From Mycolicibacterium sp. lyk4-40-TYG-92 (lineage in GTDB: Bacteria > Actinomycetota > Actinomycetes > Mycobacteriales > Mycobacteriaceae): 64,000 nt of DNA. Below the pieces are notes generated by a model, which was given only the letters and a program-made list of their open reading frames with translations, had not been told where the DNA came from and did no database searches. How positions within the stretch are numbered: position 1 is the stretch's first letter; each line of letters starts with the position of its first letter. Below are positions 52,108-60,712 of this stretch, piece by piece. The stretch lies in assembly GCF_030209435.1 (NCBI RefSeq), contig NZ_JARVRX010000010.1, positions 372,001 through 436,000 on the forward strand, read 5' to 3'. Both the position numbers and the translations under genes were made by a program.

Positions 52108-53363
52108 ACGCGCTGAACAGCCTGGTGGCGTTCATCATTCGGATCGTCAAGTCGGTGGCGAGCCGCAAGGTGGTGCTCGCGCTGTTCGGCCTGCTGCTCA
52201 CCGCGGTGATCGCGTTCGGCTACATCGCCATCGACGGCCTGCGGTTCAACCCGTTCCACCGGACCATGGCCATCCGGATCCTGCTGCCCGAATCCGGTGG
52301 CCTGCTGACCAATCAGGACGTCACGTTGCGCGGCATCCCGATCGGCCACGTCGCGGCGGTCAACCTCACCAGCAGCGGTGTCGAGGCAGTGGCCTCCGTC
52401 GACTCGTCGGCCCACATCCCCACCGACAGCCCGGTGCGGGTTTCCGGTCTGTCCGCGGCGGGGGAGCAGTACCTGGACTTCCGGCCGGAGCATGGCGGTG
52501 GACCGTATCTCACTGACGGCGCGGTGATTTCGGGCAAGCAGGCCAGCATCCCGGTGACGCTGCCGCATATCATCGACCACAGTCGCGGCGCGCTGGCGCA
52601 GCTCGATGCCGACAAGCTCGGCAAGATGTTCAACGAGTTGCACGTCACCAAGGACGGACCGCGCAAGCTTGCGGCGATCCTGGACGGCGCGAGCTTGTTG
52701 GCCAACACCGTGGATTCGGTGCTGCCGGAGACTGTGAGCATGATCCGGACCACCCGCGTCGTGTTCAGCACTGTCGCCGATGTGCGTCCGGGGCTGGCGG
52801 CCACCACGAACGACCTGACCAAAGTGCTCGACGGCGTGAACAGGATGGACGGCGGTTTCCGTACCCTGGTCGAGCGTGGTGAACCGCAGCTCGCGACGCT
52901 GGACAACCTGATCGCCGACAACCGGCAGAACGTGGTGCAGATCCTCGGCAACCTGACCACGGCCTCGCAGGTGATCTACCAACGCATTCCGGGCCTGGAG
53001 TACATCTGGCGGCCGGACCGGGACCCGTTCATCGACCGGTTCGCCTCCGTCGTTCACGACGGCGGTGTCTGGGCGATCGGTGACATCTACCCGAAGTACC
53101 GGTGCGACTACAACCTGCCGCGGCACCCTCCGTCGGACGCGAGTTTCCCCGAGCCGTACAAGTACACCTACTGTGAGGATCAGGATCCATCGTTGTTGGT
53201 CCGCGGTGCCCGCAACGCGCCGCGGCCGCCGGGTGACGACACTGCCGGTCCGCCGCCGGGGTATGACCCCCACGCGGTGACCGACAAGACACCGCACTAC
53301 CCGGGCTACACGATCGACACTCCATACGGAGGTCCGTCGTACCCGATCCCGATGCCGAACTGA
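52104..53363 (+). CDS. mceF: MceF, lipid-transport MCE protein
   Basis: A 419-aa protein from ATG 52104. Membrane helix (about 20-42), MCE domain (ESGGLLTNQDVTLRGIPIGH, about 63-82), helical region and a Pro-rich C-terminus. It closes the canonical mceA-F set; 25 bp separate it from the first Mce-associated gene. Confidence 0.94.
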   Translation: MNALNSLVAFIIRIVKSVASRKVVLALFGLLLTAVIAFGYIAIDGLRFNPFHRTMAIRILLPESGGLLTNQDVTLRGIPIGHVAAVNLTSSGVEAVASVDSSAHIPTDSPVRVSGLSAAGEQYLDFRPEHGGGPYLTDGAVISGKQASIPVTLPHIIDHSRGALAQLDADKLGKMFNELHVTKDGPRKLAAILDGASLLANTVDSVLPETVSMIRTTRVVFSTVADVRPGLAATTNDLTKVLDGVNRMDGGFRTLVERGEPQLATLDNLIADNRQNVVQILGNLTTASQVIYQRIPGLEYIWRPDRDPFIDRFASVVHDGGVWAIGDIYPKYRCDYNLPRHPPSDASFPEPYKYTYCEDQDPSLLVRGARNAPRPPGDDTAGPPPGYDPHAVTDKTPHYPGYTIDTPYGGPSYPIPMPN

Positions 53364-53388
53364 CGGTCCACGAGACACGCGAGAAGTG

Positions 53389-54018
53389 ATGAGTAAACGA
53401 ACTGCCAGTGCCGATGTATTCGACCAGGTGCACGACACCGAGACCGAAGGGGCCGAACCGTCGGGTGAGGCCGCTGCCGCCGAGGTGACGGGGGCGGCCG
53501 CGGCTGCGGAGAACGCGGAACCGGCTGCGGCGGCGTCGAAGCGCCGGGTCGGGCTGGCCGCGGTGGTGTGTGCCTTGCTGTTCGCGCTGTTGGTGTCCGG
53601 GCTGGGCTTTCTGGGCTGGCGGCAGTACGAGCAGTACCAGGTCAACGCCGCGAGTGCCGCGGCGCTGCAGGCGGCCAAGGACTACGCCGTGGTACTGACC
53701 ACGTTGGACGCAAAGAACATCGACGAGAACTACCGCAAGTCGCTCGACGGTTCCACCGGTGAGTTCAAGGATGCCTACAGTCAGGGCGCCACGCAGCTGC
53801 GGCAGGTCCTGATCGACAACAAGGCCTCCGGGACGGGCATTGTCGTCGCGGCCGCGGTCAAGTCGGCGACGCCCGACAAGGTCGAGGTGCTGCTATTCGT
53901 CGACCAGTCGATCACCAACGCGAACAACCCGAGCCCGCGCATCGACCGCAACCGCATCGACATGACCATGGACAAGGTCGGCGACCGCTGGCTGGCCAGT
54001 AGGGTCGAAATCCTGTGA
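53389..54018 (+). CDS. Mce-associated membrane protein (Mas) 1
   Basis: A 209-aa protein from ATG 53389 (GTG 53386 directly before it is an alternative). An acidic Ala-rich cytoplasmic stretch (about 1-45) precedes one membrane helix (about 50-73) and an outer domain with KDYAVVLTTLDAKNIDENYR, typical of Mas proteins. These stabilise Mce complexes. GTGA joins it to the next paralogue at 54015. Confidence 0.9.
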   Translation: MSKRTASADVFDQVHDTETEGAEPSGEAAAAEVTGAAAAAENAEPAAAASKRRVGLAAVVCALLFALLVSGLGFLGWRQYEQYQVNAASAAALQAAKDYAVVLTTLDAKNIDENYRKSLDGSTGEFKDAYSQGATQLRQVLIDNKASGTGIVVAAAVKSATPDKVEVLLFVDQSITNANNPSPRIDRNRIDMTMDKVGDRWLASRVEIL

Positions 54019-54626
54019 CCGGCAAGGAAACCGAGGTCGCCGGCGTCGACGTGGACGAGGTGGCCGACGAGGCCGAGCCGTTCACGCCGGCCGAGCTCAC
54101 CGAGCCCAAGGCCCCGAAAACGTATGCCATCCGGCGCAGCCTCTGCTGGGTGGTGGCTGTCGTGATCATCGCACTGTCGGTGGCGGCGGGCACCGCGTGG
54201 GCACTGCTCTACGCCCAGCATCAGCGCGACGCCGAAGCGGCGGAAGCTCTTGCGGCGGCGCGCAGTTACGCGGTCATGCTGACCACCACCGACCAGAACA
54301 CGATCGACAAGAACTTCGCGGACGTGCTCGGCGGCGCGACGGGCGAGTTCAAGGACGCGTACAGCAAGGCCGCGGCCACCATGCGAAAGATGCTGATCGA
54401 CAACAAGGTCGGCACGACGGGTGTGGTCGAGGACGCTGCGGTCAAGGACGTGCGCGGCGACGACGTCGACGTGCTGCTGTCGGTGAAGCAGGACGTCACC
54501 AGTGCCGGCGTGAAAGAGAAGCGGACCGACTACGTCAGTGTGTCGATGACGATGCGCAAGGTGGGCGACAGGTGGCTGGCGGCCGAGGTGCTGCTCGCCG
54601 GAGCGGACGGTAAGCGTGGCAAGTAG
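54015..54626 (+). CDS. Mce-associated membrane protein (Mas) 2
   Basis: A 203-aa paralogue of the preceding protein, from GTG 54015. Acidic N-terminus, one membrane helix (about 42-65), outer domain with ARSYAVMLTTTDQNTIDKNF and a conserved GGATGEFKDAYSKAA block. The two have the same order of elements, so they arose by duplication and may form a heterodimer. The end overlaps the next gene by 11 bp. Confidence 0.9.
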   Translation: MTGKETEVAGVDVDEVADEAEPFTPAELTEPKAPKTYAIRRSLCWVVAVVIIALSVAAGTAWALLYAQHQRDAEAAEALAAARSYAVMLTTTDQNTIDKNFADVLGGATGEFKDAYSKAAATMRKMLIDNKVGTTGVVEDAAVKDVRGDDVDVLLSVKQDVTSAGVKEKRTDYVSVSMTMRKVGDRWLAAEVLLAGADGKRGK

Positions 54627-55422
54627 AGTCCGGGCGGCGCTGGCTGCCGTGGGAACCACAGTTGTTGCTACGACGTGTTTTGCCGGCTCCCCCTCCGCCC
54701 ATGCTGCGATCGAGGGCTTCTGTGCCGGGCTCGGCGCGGTCTGGGACGGCGGCGCCTGCACTGCGGTGGTCAAGTCTCAGCGCGAAGCGGAAATGCTTCT
54801 GACGCTGCGGGTTCCGGCCGAACTGATCGACAACCCGACCGCCGGACCGGTATTACGCGACTACTACACGCGGCTGTTCAACGGCTGGCGTGCGACCGGC
54901 AACACCACGCCGCGGGACAGCAGTGCGCGCGCCGACTACGAGATCATCCCGGGGCCCGGTGGGCTGCAGTCGGTGGTGGTGCACGAGACGTTCGAGCCCT
55001 TCGGTATCCAATCCAACAACGCCTATCGGTCATTCCTCTTCGACATGAATACCGGCCGCCGACTGTACCTCCCGGACCTGTTCCGGCCGGGAGTCAATGC
55101 GAACCAGGCGGTTTCGGCCGCGGCTGCACCGATCCTGCCGCCGGTGCTCGACGCGGCCGCGCCGCCGCATGCGCCGGGCACCTATCCGTTCACCGTGGAG
55201 GAGTTCCAGCCCGACGGTGACGGCCCCGGATATTCGGGCAACTACCGTGCCTTCGCGCTCACCGGTGATTCACTGCGCCTCTACATGCCGGACCAGCCGC
55301 TGTCCCGCGAAAGCCCCAGCCCGCGGGACCGTTTCAGTTGGTCCATGGACGGTGGCACCGTTGTGGCCAACGTCCCGTTGGCTGCGTTGGCGGGTCAGCT
55401 GAAGCCGCAGTACGGCGGCTGA
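54616..55422 (+). CDS. Secreted RsiV/MPT64-like (DUF3298-type) protein
   Basis: A 268-aa protein from GTG 54616 with a signal peptide (cut after about AHA, residue 30). The mature part resembles the MPT64/RsiV fold: two Cys (FCAGLGAVWDGGACT), SNNAYRSFLFDMNTGRRLYL (about 134-153), then YRAFALTGDSLRLYM and a final strand VVANVPLAALAG. MPT64-like proteins are secreted antigens of unknown biochemical role. Overlap with Mas2 places it in the mce transcript; this is an unusual last gene for such an operon. Confidence 0.78.
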   Translation: MASRVRAALAAVGTTVVATTCFAGSPSAHAAIEGFCAGLGAVWDGGACTAVVKSQREAEMLLTLRVPAELIDNPTAGPVLRDYYTRLFNGWRATGNTTPRDSSARADYEIIPGPGGLQSVVVHETFEPFGIQSNNAYRSFLFDMNTGRRLYLPDLFRPGVNANQAVSAAAAPILPPVLDAAAPPHAPGTYPFTVEEFQPDGDGPGYSGNYRAFALTGDSLRLYMPDQPLSRESPSPRDRFSWSMDGGTVVANVPLAALAGQLKPQYGG

Positions 55423-55475
55423 CCGGGTCGGTCTCGGTCACTGTGCTCGGGCAGCTACCGCGTTGTCGTGCCGGA

Positions 55476-56615
55476 CTAGAGATGACGAGCGATGAGGTCC
55501 TTCATGACCTCGTTGGCGCCGGCGTAGATCCGAGAGATCCGACTGTCGACGAACAGTCGGGAGATGGGGTATTCCTCCATGTATCCGTAGCCGCCATGTA
55601 GTTGCAGGCAGCGGTCGACCACTTGCGTCTGTTGATCGGAGCACCAGAGTTTGATCTGCGCGGCGCGTTTGACGTCGAGTTCGCCGCGGATGTGACGCTG
55701 AATCGCGTCGTCGACGAATGTACGCATGACGTCGATCACGGTGGCGATGTCGGCCAGCTCGAAACGCGTATTCTGCAGGGCGAAAAGGGGTTTACCGAAC
55801 ACGTGGCGTTCCTTGACGTACGCCAGCGTGTGGTCGTAGGCGGCTTCGACCGCTCCCAGTGCGGCGACGCCGACGATCAGCCGCTCCTGCGGCAACTGCT
55901 GCATCAGCTGGATGAAGCCGCGACCCTCGACGCCACCGAGCAGGTTTTCCGCGGGGACGCGGAGTTCATCGAAGAACAGTTCGGTGGTGTCCTGCCCTTT
56001 CTGGCCGATCTTCTTCAACTTGCGACCGCGCTGGAATCCCGGAGTGTCGTCGCGAACCTCGGCCGCGAACAGCGACAATCCGGCTGCACCCTGCTGCGGA
56101 TCGGTCTTGGCCGCGATGATGATGAGGTCGCATGTCGCACCGTTCGAGATGAACGTCTTGGCGCCGGAGATGACGTATTCGTCTCCCACGCGCACCGCCC
56201 GCGTCGAAATGGCCTGCAGGTCCGACCCAGTACCCGGTTCCGTCATGGCGATCGCGCCGATCCACTCGCCGGCGGCGAGTTTGGGCAGCCAGCGCAGCTT
56301 CTGCTCGGAGCTGGCGTAGGCGTTCAGGTAATGCGGGACGATGCCCGCGTGCACGCCCAACTGCATGGACAGATCACCGGCATGGGCCTGTTCCCGAAAA
56401 AGCACCGCCTCGTGCGCGAAAGTTGCCCCACCGCCGCCGAATTCCTCCGGTATCGACATCAGTAGCAACCCCAAGTCGCCGGCACGGCGATACAACGCGC
56501 GGTCGGGCTCTCCGGCGGCGGCGAACTCCTCATGACGGGGGGCGACTTCCTTGGTGAAGAAGTCGCGGGCCAAACCGGCCAGGTCGGCGAGTTCGTGCGT
56601 CGATGCGTGGGTCAC
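55476..56615 (-). CDS. Acyl-CoA dehydrogenase (LCAD-like)
   Basis: A 379-aa ACAD from GTG 56615, which has AGAGGA upstream; TTG 56636 is a weaker start. Motifs are AIAMTEPGTGSDLQAISTRA, CLQLHGGYGYMEEYPISRLF and RIYAGANEVMKDLIARHL. The position after IY is Ala, not the Glu of MCAD; the base is probably the Glu in GAVEAAYDHT (helix G), as in long-chain/isovaleryl enzymes. It lies 17 bp downstream of the FadD gene, so acyl-CoA made by FadD would be its substrate. Confidence 0.92.
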   Translation of the reverse strand: MTHASTHELADLAGLARDFFTKEVAPRHEEFAAAGEPDRALYRRAGDLGLLLMSIPEEFGGGGATFAHEAVLFREQAHAGDLSMQLGVHAGIVPHYLNAYASSEQKLRWLPKLAAGEWIGAIAMTEPGTGSDLQAISTRAVRVGDEYVISGAKTFISNGATCDLIIIAAKTDPQQGAAGLSLFAAEVRDDTPGFQRGRKLKKIGQKGQDTTELFFDELRVPAENLLGGVEGRGFIQLMQQLPQERLIVGVAALGAVEAAYDHTLAYVKERHVFGKPLFALQNTRFELADIATVIDVMRTFVDDAIQRHIRGELDVKRAAQIKLWCSDQQTQVVDRCLQLHGGYGYMEEYPISRLFVDSRISRIYAGANEVMKDLIARHL

Positions 56616-56632
56616 TGTCTTGTTCCTCTCGT

Positions 56633-58393
56633 TCAACGCGCGTACAGCGCGTCGATCTGTGCGGCATATTTTTCGGCGATGGGTGCGCGGCGCAGCTTGA
56701 GCGTCGGCGTCAGCTCATCCCCACCGGGAATCCAATACTGCGGCAGGACCTTCCAACTTCGAATCTGCTCTACCCGGGACAGCCGGGTGTTAGCCGACGC
56801 CACCGCATCAGACACAGCTCGCTGTGTCGCCTCGTGGCCGACCAGATCATCGACGCCGGCGCCGCCGAATCCATGCCGGGAGGCGAAATCAGCGGCAGCA
56901 TCGGGGTCGAGCGTGATCAGCGCCGCGATGTGTGGACGATTGTCGCCGATGGCGGCGACGGCGCCGATCAGGGGGCTGGCCGCTTTCAGTGCGCCCTCGA
57001 TGTTGCTGGGGGACATGTTCTTTCCGCCGGAGTTGATGATCAACTCCTTCTTCCGGTCGACGATGCGCAGATACCCCTCGGCATCGAGCGAGCCGATGTC
57101 GCCCGTGTGGATCCAGCCGTCGGCATCGAGGATCTCCGCGGTGCGGCCGGGATCGCGGCGGTATCCGCGCATCACTCCACACCCACGGACCAGTATCTCG
57201 CCGTCGGCGGCCAGTTTGAGCTGCGTGCCCGGGATCGGTTTACCCACAGTGCCGAGCTTGAGCCGGTCTCTCGGGTTGACGGTTGTCACCGCGGAGGTCT
57301 CCGACATGCCCCAGGCCTCCAACACGGGAACACCGACCGCAAGCATGAACTCGAGTACGGAAACGTCGATGGGTGCGGCGCCCGACACGGCAGCGCTCAG
57401 TTGATCCATCCCGAGGCGGGCCCGAATCTTCGATAACACCAGCACATCTGCCGCGGCGGCGGCGGCTTCGTCGAGCAGTCCCAACCGGCCTCCGGCCAGG
57501 GTGGCTCCCGCCTTCTTCTTGCCGGCCGCCAGTGCCCACCGTGCGAGCGCGCCTGCCGGTCCGGCCTGCTCGGCGATGAGCGACTCGACTCGAGCGCGAA
57601 TCTTGTACCAGAGCATCGGCACCGCGACGAAGAATGTCGGGTGCACGCGGCCCAGTACGTCGATCAGCCCCTTCGGGTCGTCGACATCGGTGACCGTGAG
57701 GCCGAAGTACATCGGCGCGTACTGGCCGATCCAACGATTGATCAGGTGCGCATCGGGCAGATAGGACAGCACTCGCCCGCCGGTGAGATTGCCGACCACA
57801 CTGGGGATCACCTCGAGCTGGTACAGCAGATTGCCGTGCGTCAGCTCGACGCCTTTGGGATGCCCTGTGGTCCCGCTGGTGTAGATGAGGGTCAGGATGT
57901 CGTCGCGCTGAACGGCCTTCCAAGCGGCGTCGAAGTCGAAGTCGTCAGCACCACCGTCAGTTACCTCGTCGAGGGTGAGCACACCGTGGTTCGGCTCGTC
58001 GACGGAGATCACGTGGCGCACATCGGTGCCCGATGAGGCGGCGAGCACCTTCTCCAGATATTGCGCCTCACTGACCACGACTGCCGGCCGGGCGTTCTCG
58101 AACAGGTACGTGATCTGCGCAGCGGTGCTCGTGTTGTACACCGAAAAGCCGACCGCACCAAGGTGCATCGCCGCGGCGTCGACAACGTGGAACTCCGCGC
58201 GATTGGTGAGCATCATCGCCACCACATCGCCACGGCGCACACCCAGCGCGGCCAATCCCGCGGCCACCCGTTGAACCCGGTCGCCGTACTGCGACCATGT
58301 CAACGCCACTGTGCCGTCGGCGCGGCAGATCGCCGCGCTGTGGCCGAGCTCGGCAACGCGCCGTTGGAAATGCGCGCACAGACTTTCGCTCAT
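56633..58393 (-). CDS. Long-chain fatty-acid-CoA ligase (FadD)
   Basis: A 586-aa adenylate-forming enzyme from ATG 58393 (GTG 58396 precedes it). The AMP-binding motif YTSGTTGHPKGVELTHGN starts at residue 171; the later WGMSE(TS) and DGWIHTGDIG motifs and a C-terminal Lys (LKLRRAPIAEKYA) are all in place. It resembles the long-chain FadD15 type. Two-gene operon with the acyl-CoA dehydrogenase; TetR divergent across a clear palindrome. Confidence 0.93.
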   Translation of the reverse strand: MSESLCAHFQRRVAELGHSAAICRADGTVALTWSQYGDRVQRVAAGLAALGVRRGDVVAMMLTNRAEFHVVDAAAMHLGAVGFSVYNTSTAAQITYLFENARPAVVVSEAQYLEKVLAASSGTDVRHVISVDEPNHGVLTLDEVTDGGADDFDFDAAWKAVQRDDILTLIYTSGTTGHPKGVELTHGNLLYQLEVIPSVVGNLTGGRVLSYLPDAHLINRWIGQYAPMYFGLTVTDVDDPKGLIDVLGRVHPTFFVAVPMLWYKIRARVESLIAEQAGPAGALARWALAAGKKKAGATLAGGRLGLLDEAAAAAADVLVLSKIRARLGMDQLSAAVSGAAPIDVSVLEFMLAVGVPVLEAWGMSETSAVTTVNPRDRLKLGTVGKPIPGTQLKLAADGEILVRGCGVMRGYRRDPGRTAEILDADGWIHTGDIGSLDAEGYLRIVDRKKELIINSGGKNMSPSNIEGALKAASPLIGAVAAIGDNRPHIAALITLDPDAAADFASRHGFGGAGVDDLVGHEATQRAVSDAVASANTRLSRVEQIRSWKVLPQYWIPGGDELTPTLKLRRAPIAEKYAAQIDALYAR

Positions 58394-58459
58394 CACAAAC
58401 CCTTCTCGCAGCAGTGCCAGGCGGGTCCGGACCGGGGGTGCGGCCGCAATGGCTCAGGC

Positions 58460-58494
58460 TGAAACAGTAGAACATATTGCGTATGATTGTTTCA
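58460..58494. promoter_or_regulatory. Operator between fadD and divergent TetR gene
   Basis: TGAAACA (58460-58466) and TGTTTCA (58488-58494) form a 7-bp dyad around an inner dyad CATA-TTGCG-TATG (58473-58485). It is in the 184-bp divergent gap in an AT-rich patch, the expected place for TetR control of the fadD operon and of the regulator itself. Confidence 0.65.
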
Positions 58495-58577
58495 ATCGCG
58501 ACGGCCGTGTGGTCATGCCCACCGCGTTCGAGGAGTGCGGCGGTAAGCGAAATGCCTTGTCCGACAGAAAGAGAGCC

Positions 58578-59264
58578 GTGTTGTTGGCAACCCGACGTCA
58601 ACCGGATGGTGCTTGCTGTCCGGTGAGTTTGACGGCCACTGACAGTCCGAGCGCCGTCGCTCGTGACCGCACGAGCACCACCAACCGTGGTGATCACGCC
58701 CGTACGGCGATCTTGACGGCGCTGCGCGCGCTGCTGGATCGGAACCCGATTTCCGAGGTTTCGGTGCAGGCGATCACTCGGCAGGCCGGCGTCACCCGAA
58801 CCGCGTTCTATTTCTATTTCGAATCCAAGTACTCCGCTCTGGCGGAACTGCTGAACGGACGTACCACTGCCGCGATGCTCGATCAATCGTTCGCGTTGCG
58901 GATACCGGGAGAGTGCACGCCGGCTTTGATCGCACGTGTCATCGCCGGGATCCGTGCCGCTCTGGCGGCCGACGATCCGGTGTGGGCGTCGTGTCGCGCA
59001 TCGGCAGGCTATGAACCGGAGATCGCCGAAATCGTCGCCGGTGTAGAGGAGGCGATCACTGGCCGCATCGTGGAGATCGTGTCGGCCGAAGTACATCAAG
59101 GCGCCCAACCGATCTCGACCGACCTTCCTGCGCTGGTACGTGTCCTGACCACAGCGACGGTCGCCGGGTGCGCGCCCGCGCGCATCGCCACCCAGTCCGG
59201 CCACCTCGATCGCGCCACCGATGCGGTGTCGGCACTGTGGCGGAACGCGTTGTGGCCCAGGTAG
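58578..59264 (+). CDS. TetR/EthR-like regulator of the fadD operon
   Basis: GTG 58578 (AGAAAGAGAG upstream) gives 228 aa; GTG 58623 is an alternative, and the open frame extends further up to 58311. The HTH resembles EthR: ISEVSVQAITRQAGVTRTAF, then YFYFESKYSALAELL. The C-terminal half has the ligand domain, with two Cys. It faces fadD across the palindrome at 58460-58494 and probably senses a fatty acyl-CoA or similar lipid. Confidence 0.82.
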   Translation: MLLATRRQPDGACCPVSLTATDSPSAVARDRTSTTNRGDHARTAILTALRALLDRNPISEVSVQAITRQAGVTRTAFYFYFESKYSALAELLNGRTTAAMLDQSFALRIPGECTPALIARVIAGIRAALAADDPVWASCRASAGYEPEIAEIVAGVEEAITGRIVEIVSAEVHQGAQPISTDLPALVRVLTTATVAGCAPARIATQSGHLDRATDAVSALWRNALWPR

Positions 59265-59288
59265 TTCGACAAGTCGTGCGCGGTGGCG

Positions 59289-59795
59289 CTACTTGCCGCT
59301 CATCGTTGCCGTCCACAGCTCGCGACCCAGGTCCGACAGGCGCAGACTGAGCCGTTCCACCCGAATGGACTGCCGCACCCTGTGGGCATCGGCGATGGCG
59401 CGCATGACGCCGGGCTCGGCCATGAGCACTTCGTAGCCGGGCGCGGATCCGGCTGCCTGTGTCCCGATTTCAACCAGACCGAGCCGCAGCAGATTGGCGA
59501 CGTACATCGGCACCATGGTCGGCAGTGTCACGCCTGCGGTGCGGCCGATCAGCGATGTATTGGTCAGGACGGCTCGAGGCAACGACCACCGGCGCGACTG
59601 CGCGTAGACGTTGACGAGGGGAGACGTGGTGCCGTCTGACAGCGCCCGCAGAATCCGTGCCTCGTCGGCAACAAGCTGGTCGACGATGCGGTGGTAGAGC
59701 TCCAACCGGGTCTCGCCTGTGCTCTGCTCCAGCGAGCGGTCCAGCAGCCCGGCCATTTTGGTGTGCAGGCCGTGCACGTCGGAGGTGGTGACCAT
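59289..59795 (-). CDS. Abi-alpha/DUF4393-like protein
   Basis: A 168-aa protein from ATG 59795 with a good AGAGGAAA site. The helical sequence LELYHRIVDQLVADEARILR (about 31-50) and the middle segment VNVYAQSR...VLTNTSLIGR with VPMYVANLLRLGLVEIG (about 95-111) resemble the Abi-alpha (DUF4393) family, which includes predicted abortive-infection proteins but also housekeeping-type members. It follows the SDR gene by 77 bp on the same strand, so its link to the oxidoreductase operon could be positional only. Confidence 0.55.
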   Translation of the reverse strand: MVTTSDVHGLHTKMAGLLDRSLEQSTGETRLELYHRIVDQLVADEARILRALSDGTTSPLVNVYAQSRRWSLPRAVLTNTSLIGRTAGVTLPTMVPMYVANLLRLGLVEIGTQAAGSAPGYEVLMAEPGVMRAIADAHRVRQSIRVERLSLRLSDLGRELWTATMSGK

Positions 59796-59872
59796 CGTTT
59801 CCTCTCATTTCTGGGGGCGGTGCGTTCGGCTGGTGCTGGGTGGTGACCGGTTTTCCACTGCGGGACAGCGTG

Positions 59873-60712
59873 TTATCGCTCCAGTTGCCGGATGATGCTG
59901 GCCACCGCCGGATTGGCCGCGAGTTGTTGGTCGAGGACCACATTGATGACACCGCGAAGCCAGGCGTAGGGCATCCATACTCGCGGAACCGTGCTACTGG
60001 CTTTGCGCCGGCCGACTGCGTCGACAATGCTCGCGGCGGCCTGGCCGGCGTCGATGCGCTGGTTCAACGGCCAGGGCAGCAATTCGCCGATCCGTTGGCC
60101 CATGGGATCGTCGTCGAGCGTCGTGCGGGCCAGCGCCGTGTCGACAATTCCGAAGTAGGAGATTCCGACCGTCACCCCATGCGCCGCCAGCTCGATCCGT
60201 AGCGCCCGCCCGAGCTGCTCGACCCCGGCCTTGCTGATCATGTATGCCGCGCCGCCCATACCCGGTGCGAACGCGGCGCACGACCCGATGAGCTGAATGT
60301 GTCCGCGACTGGAGATGATGTGCTCGGTTGTCGCGCGCACCGTGCGTACCGCACCCAGCAGATTGATGTCGATGACCCGTTGGAACACATCGGGTTCGAT
60401 GGTGCGCAGGGTCGCCGGCGGTGGTGTGACGCCGGCGTTGGCGACCACAACATCGATGCGTCCCCAGGTCTGCACCACCTGGTCGGCTGCCGCGGTCAAG
60501 GCCCCGGCATCGCGTACATCGGCGACGACGCTGATGCTGTCGTTGCCCAGCTGTGCCCGGGCCTTCCCGAGTTTCTCCTCATCGACGTCGACGAGGACCA
60601 CCCGGGAACCGGCCGCGACGAACCGGGAAGCTGCTTCGAACCCGATGCCCTGTGCCGCGCCGGTGACGAAAACCACTGCGCCAGAAAGATTCATCGCTGC
60701 ACGTGCGGTCAT
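59873..60712 (-). CDS. Short-chain dehydrogenase/reductase of the monooxygenase operon
   Basis: A 279-aa SDR from ATG 60712 (Met7 is also possible), overlapping the monooxygenase stop (ATGA). NAD-binding TGAAQGIG (about 17-24), ANAG (about 90), Ser in LIGSCAAF and YMISK (Tyr about 156) are present. The C-terminal part is long and partly hydrophobic, as in mycobacterial SadH-type SDRs. It may oxidise an alcohol to the ketone used by the Baeyer-Villiger-type enzyme. Confidence 0.9.
   Translation of the reverse strand: MTARAAMNLSGAVVFVTGAAQGIGFEAASRFVAAGSRVVLVDVDEEKLGKARAQLGNDSISVVADVRDAGALTAAADQVVQTWGRIDVVVANAGVTPPPATLRTIEPDVFQRVIDINLLGAVRTVRATTEHIISSRGHIQLIGSCAAFAPGMGGAAYMISKAGVEQLGRALRIELAAHGVTVGISYFGIVDTALARTTLDDDPMGQRIGELLPWPLNQRIDAGQAAASIVDAVGRRKASSTVPRVWMPYAWLRGVINVVLDQQLAANPAVASIIRQLER

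Noticed and set aside
44438..53363. Assigning the operon as mce4 (cholesterol importer)
   Set aside because: Nearby kshA genes suggest it, but the YrbE sequences as read do not look specially close to YrbE4, and mce4 does not carry a coupled TetR gene. No number was assigned.
52083..53678. Minus-strand open frame of 531 codons opposite mceF
   Set aside because: Antisense to a well-supported Mce protein; Arg/Val/Gly-rich with no family signal.
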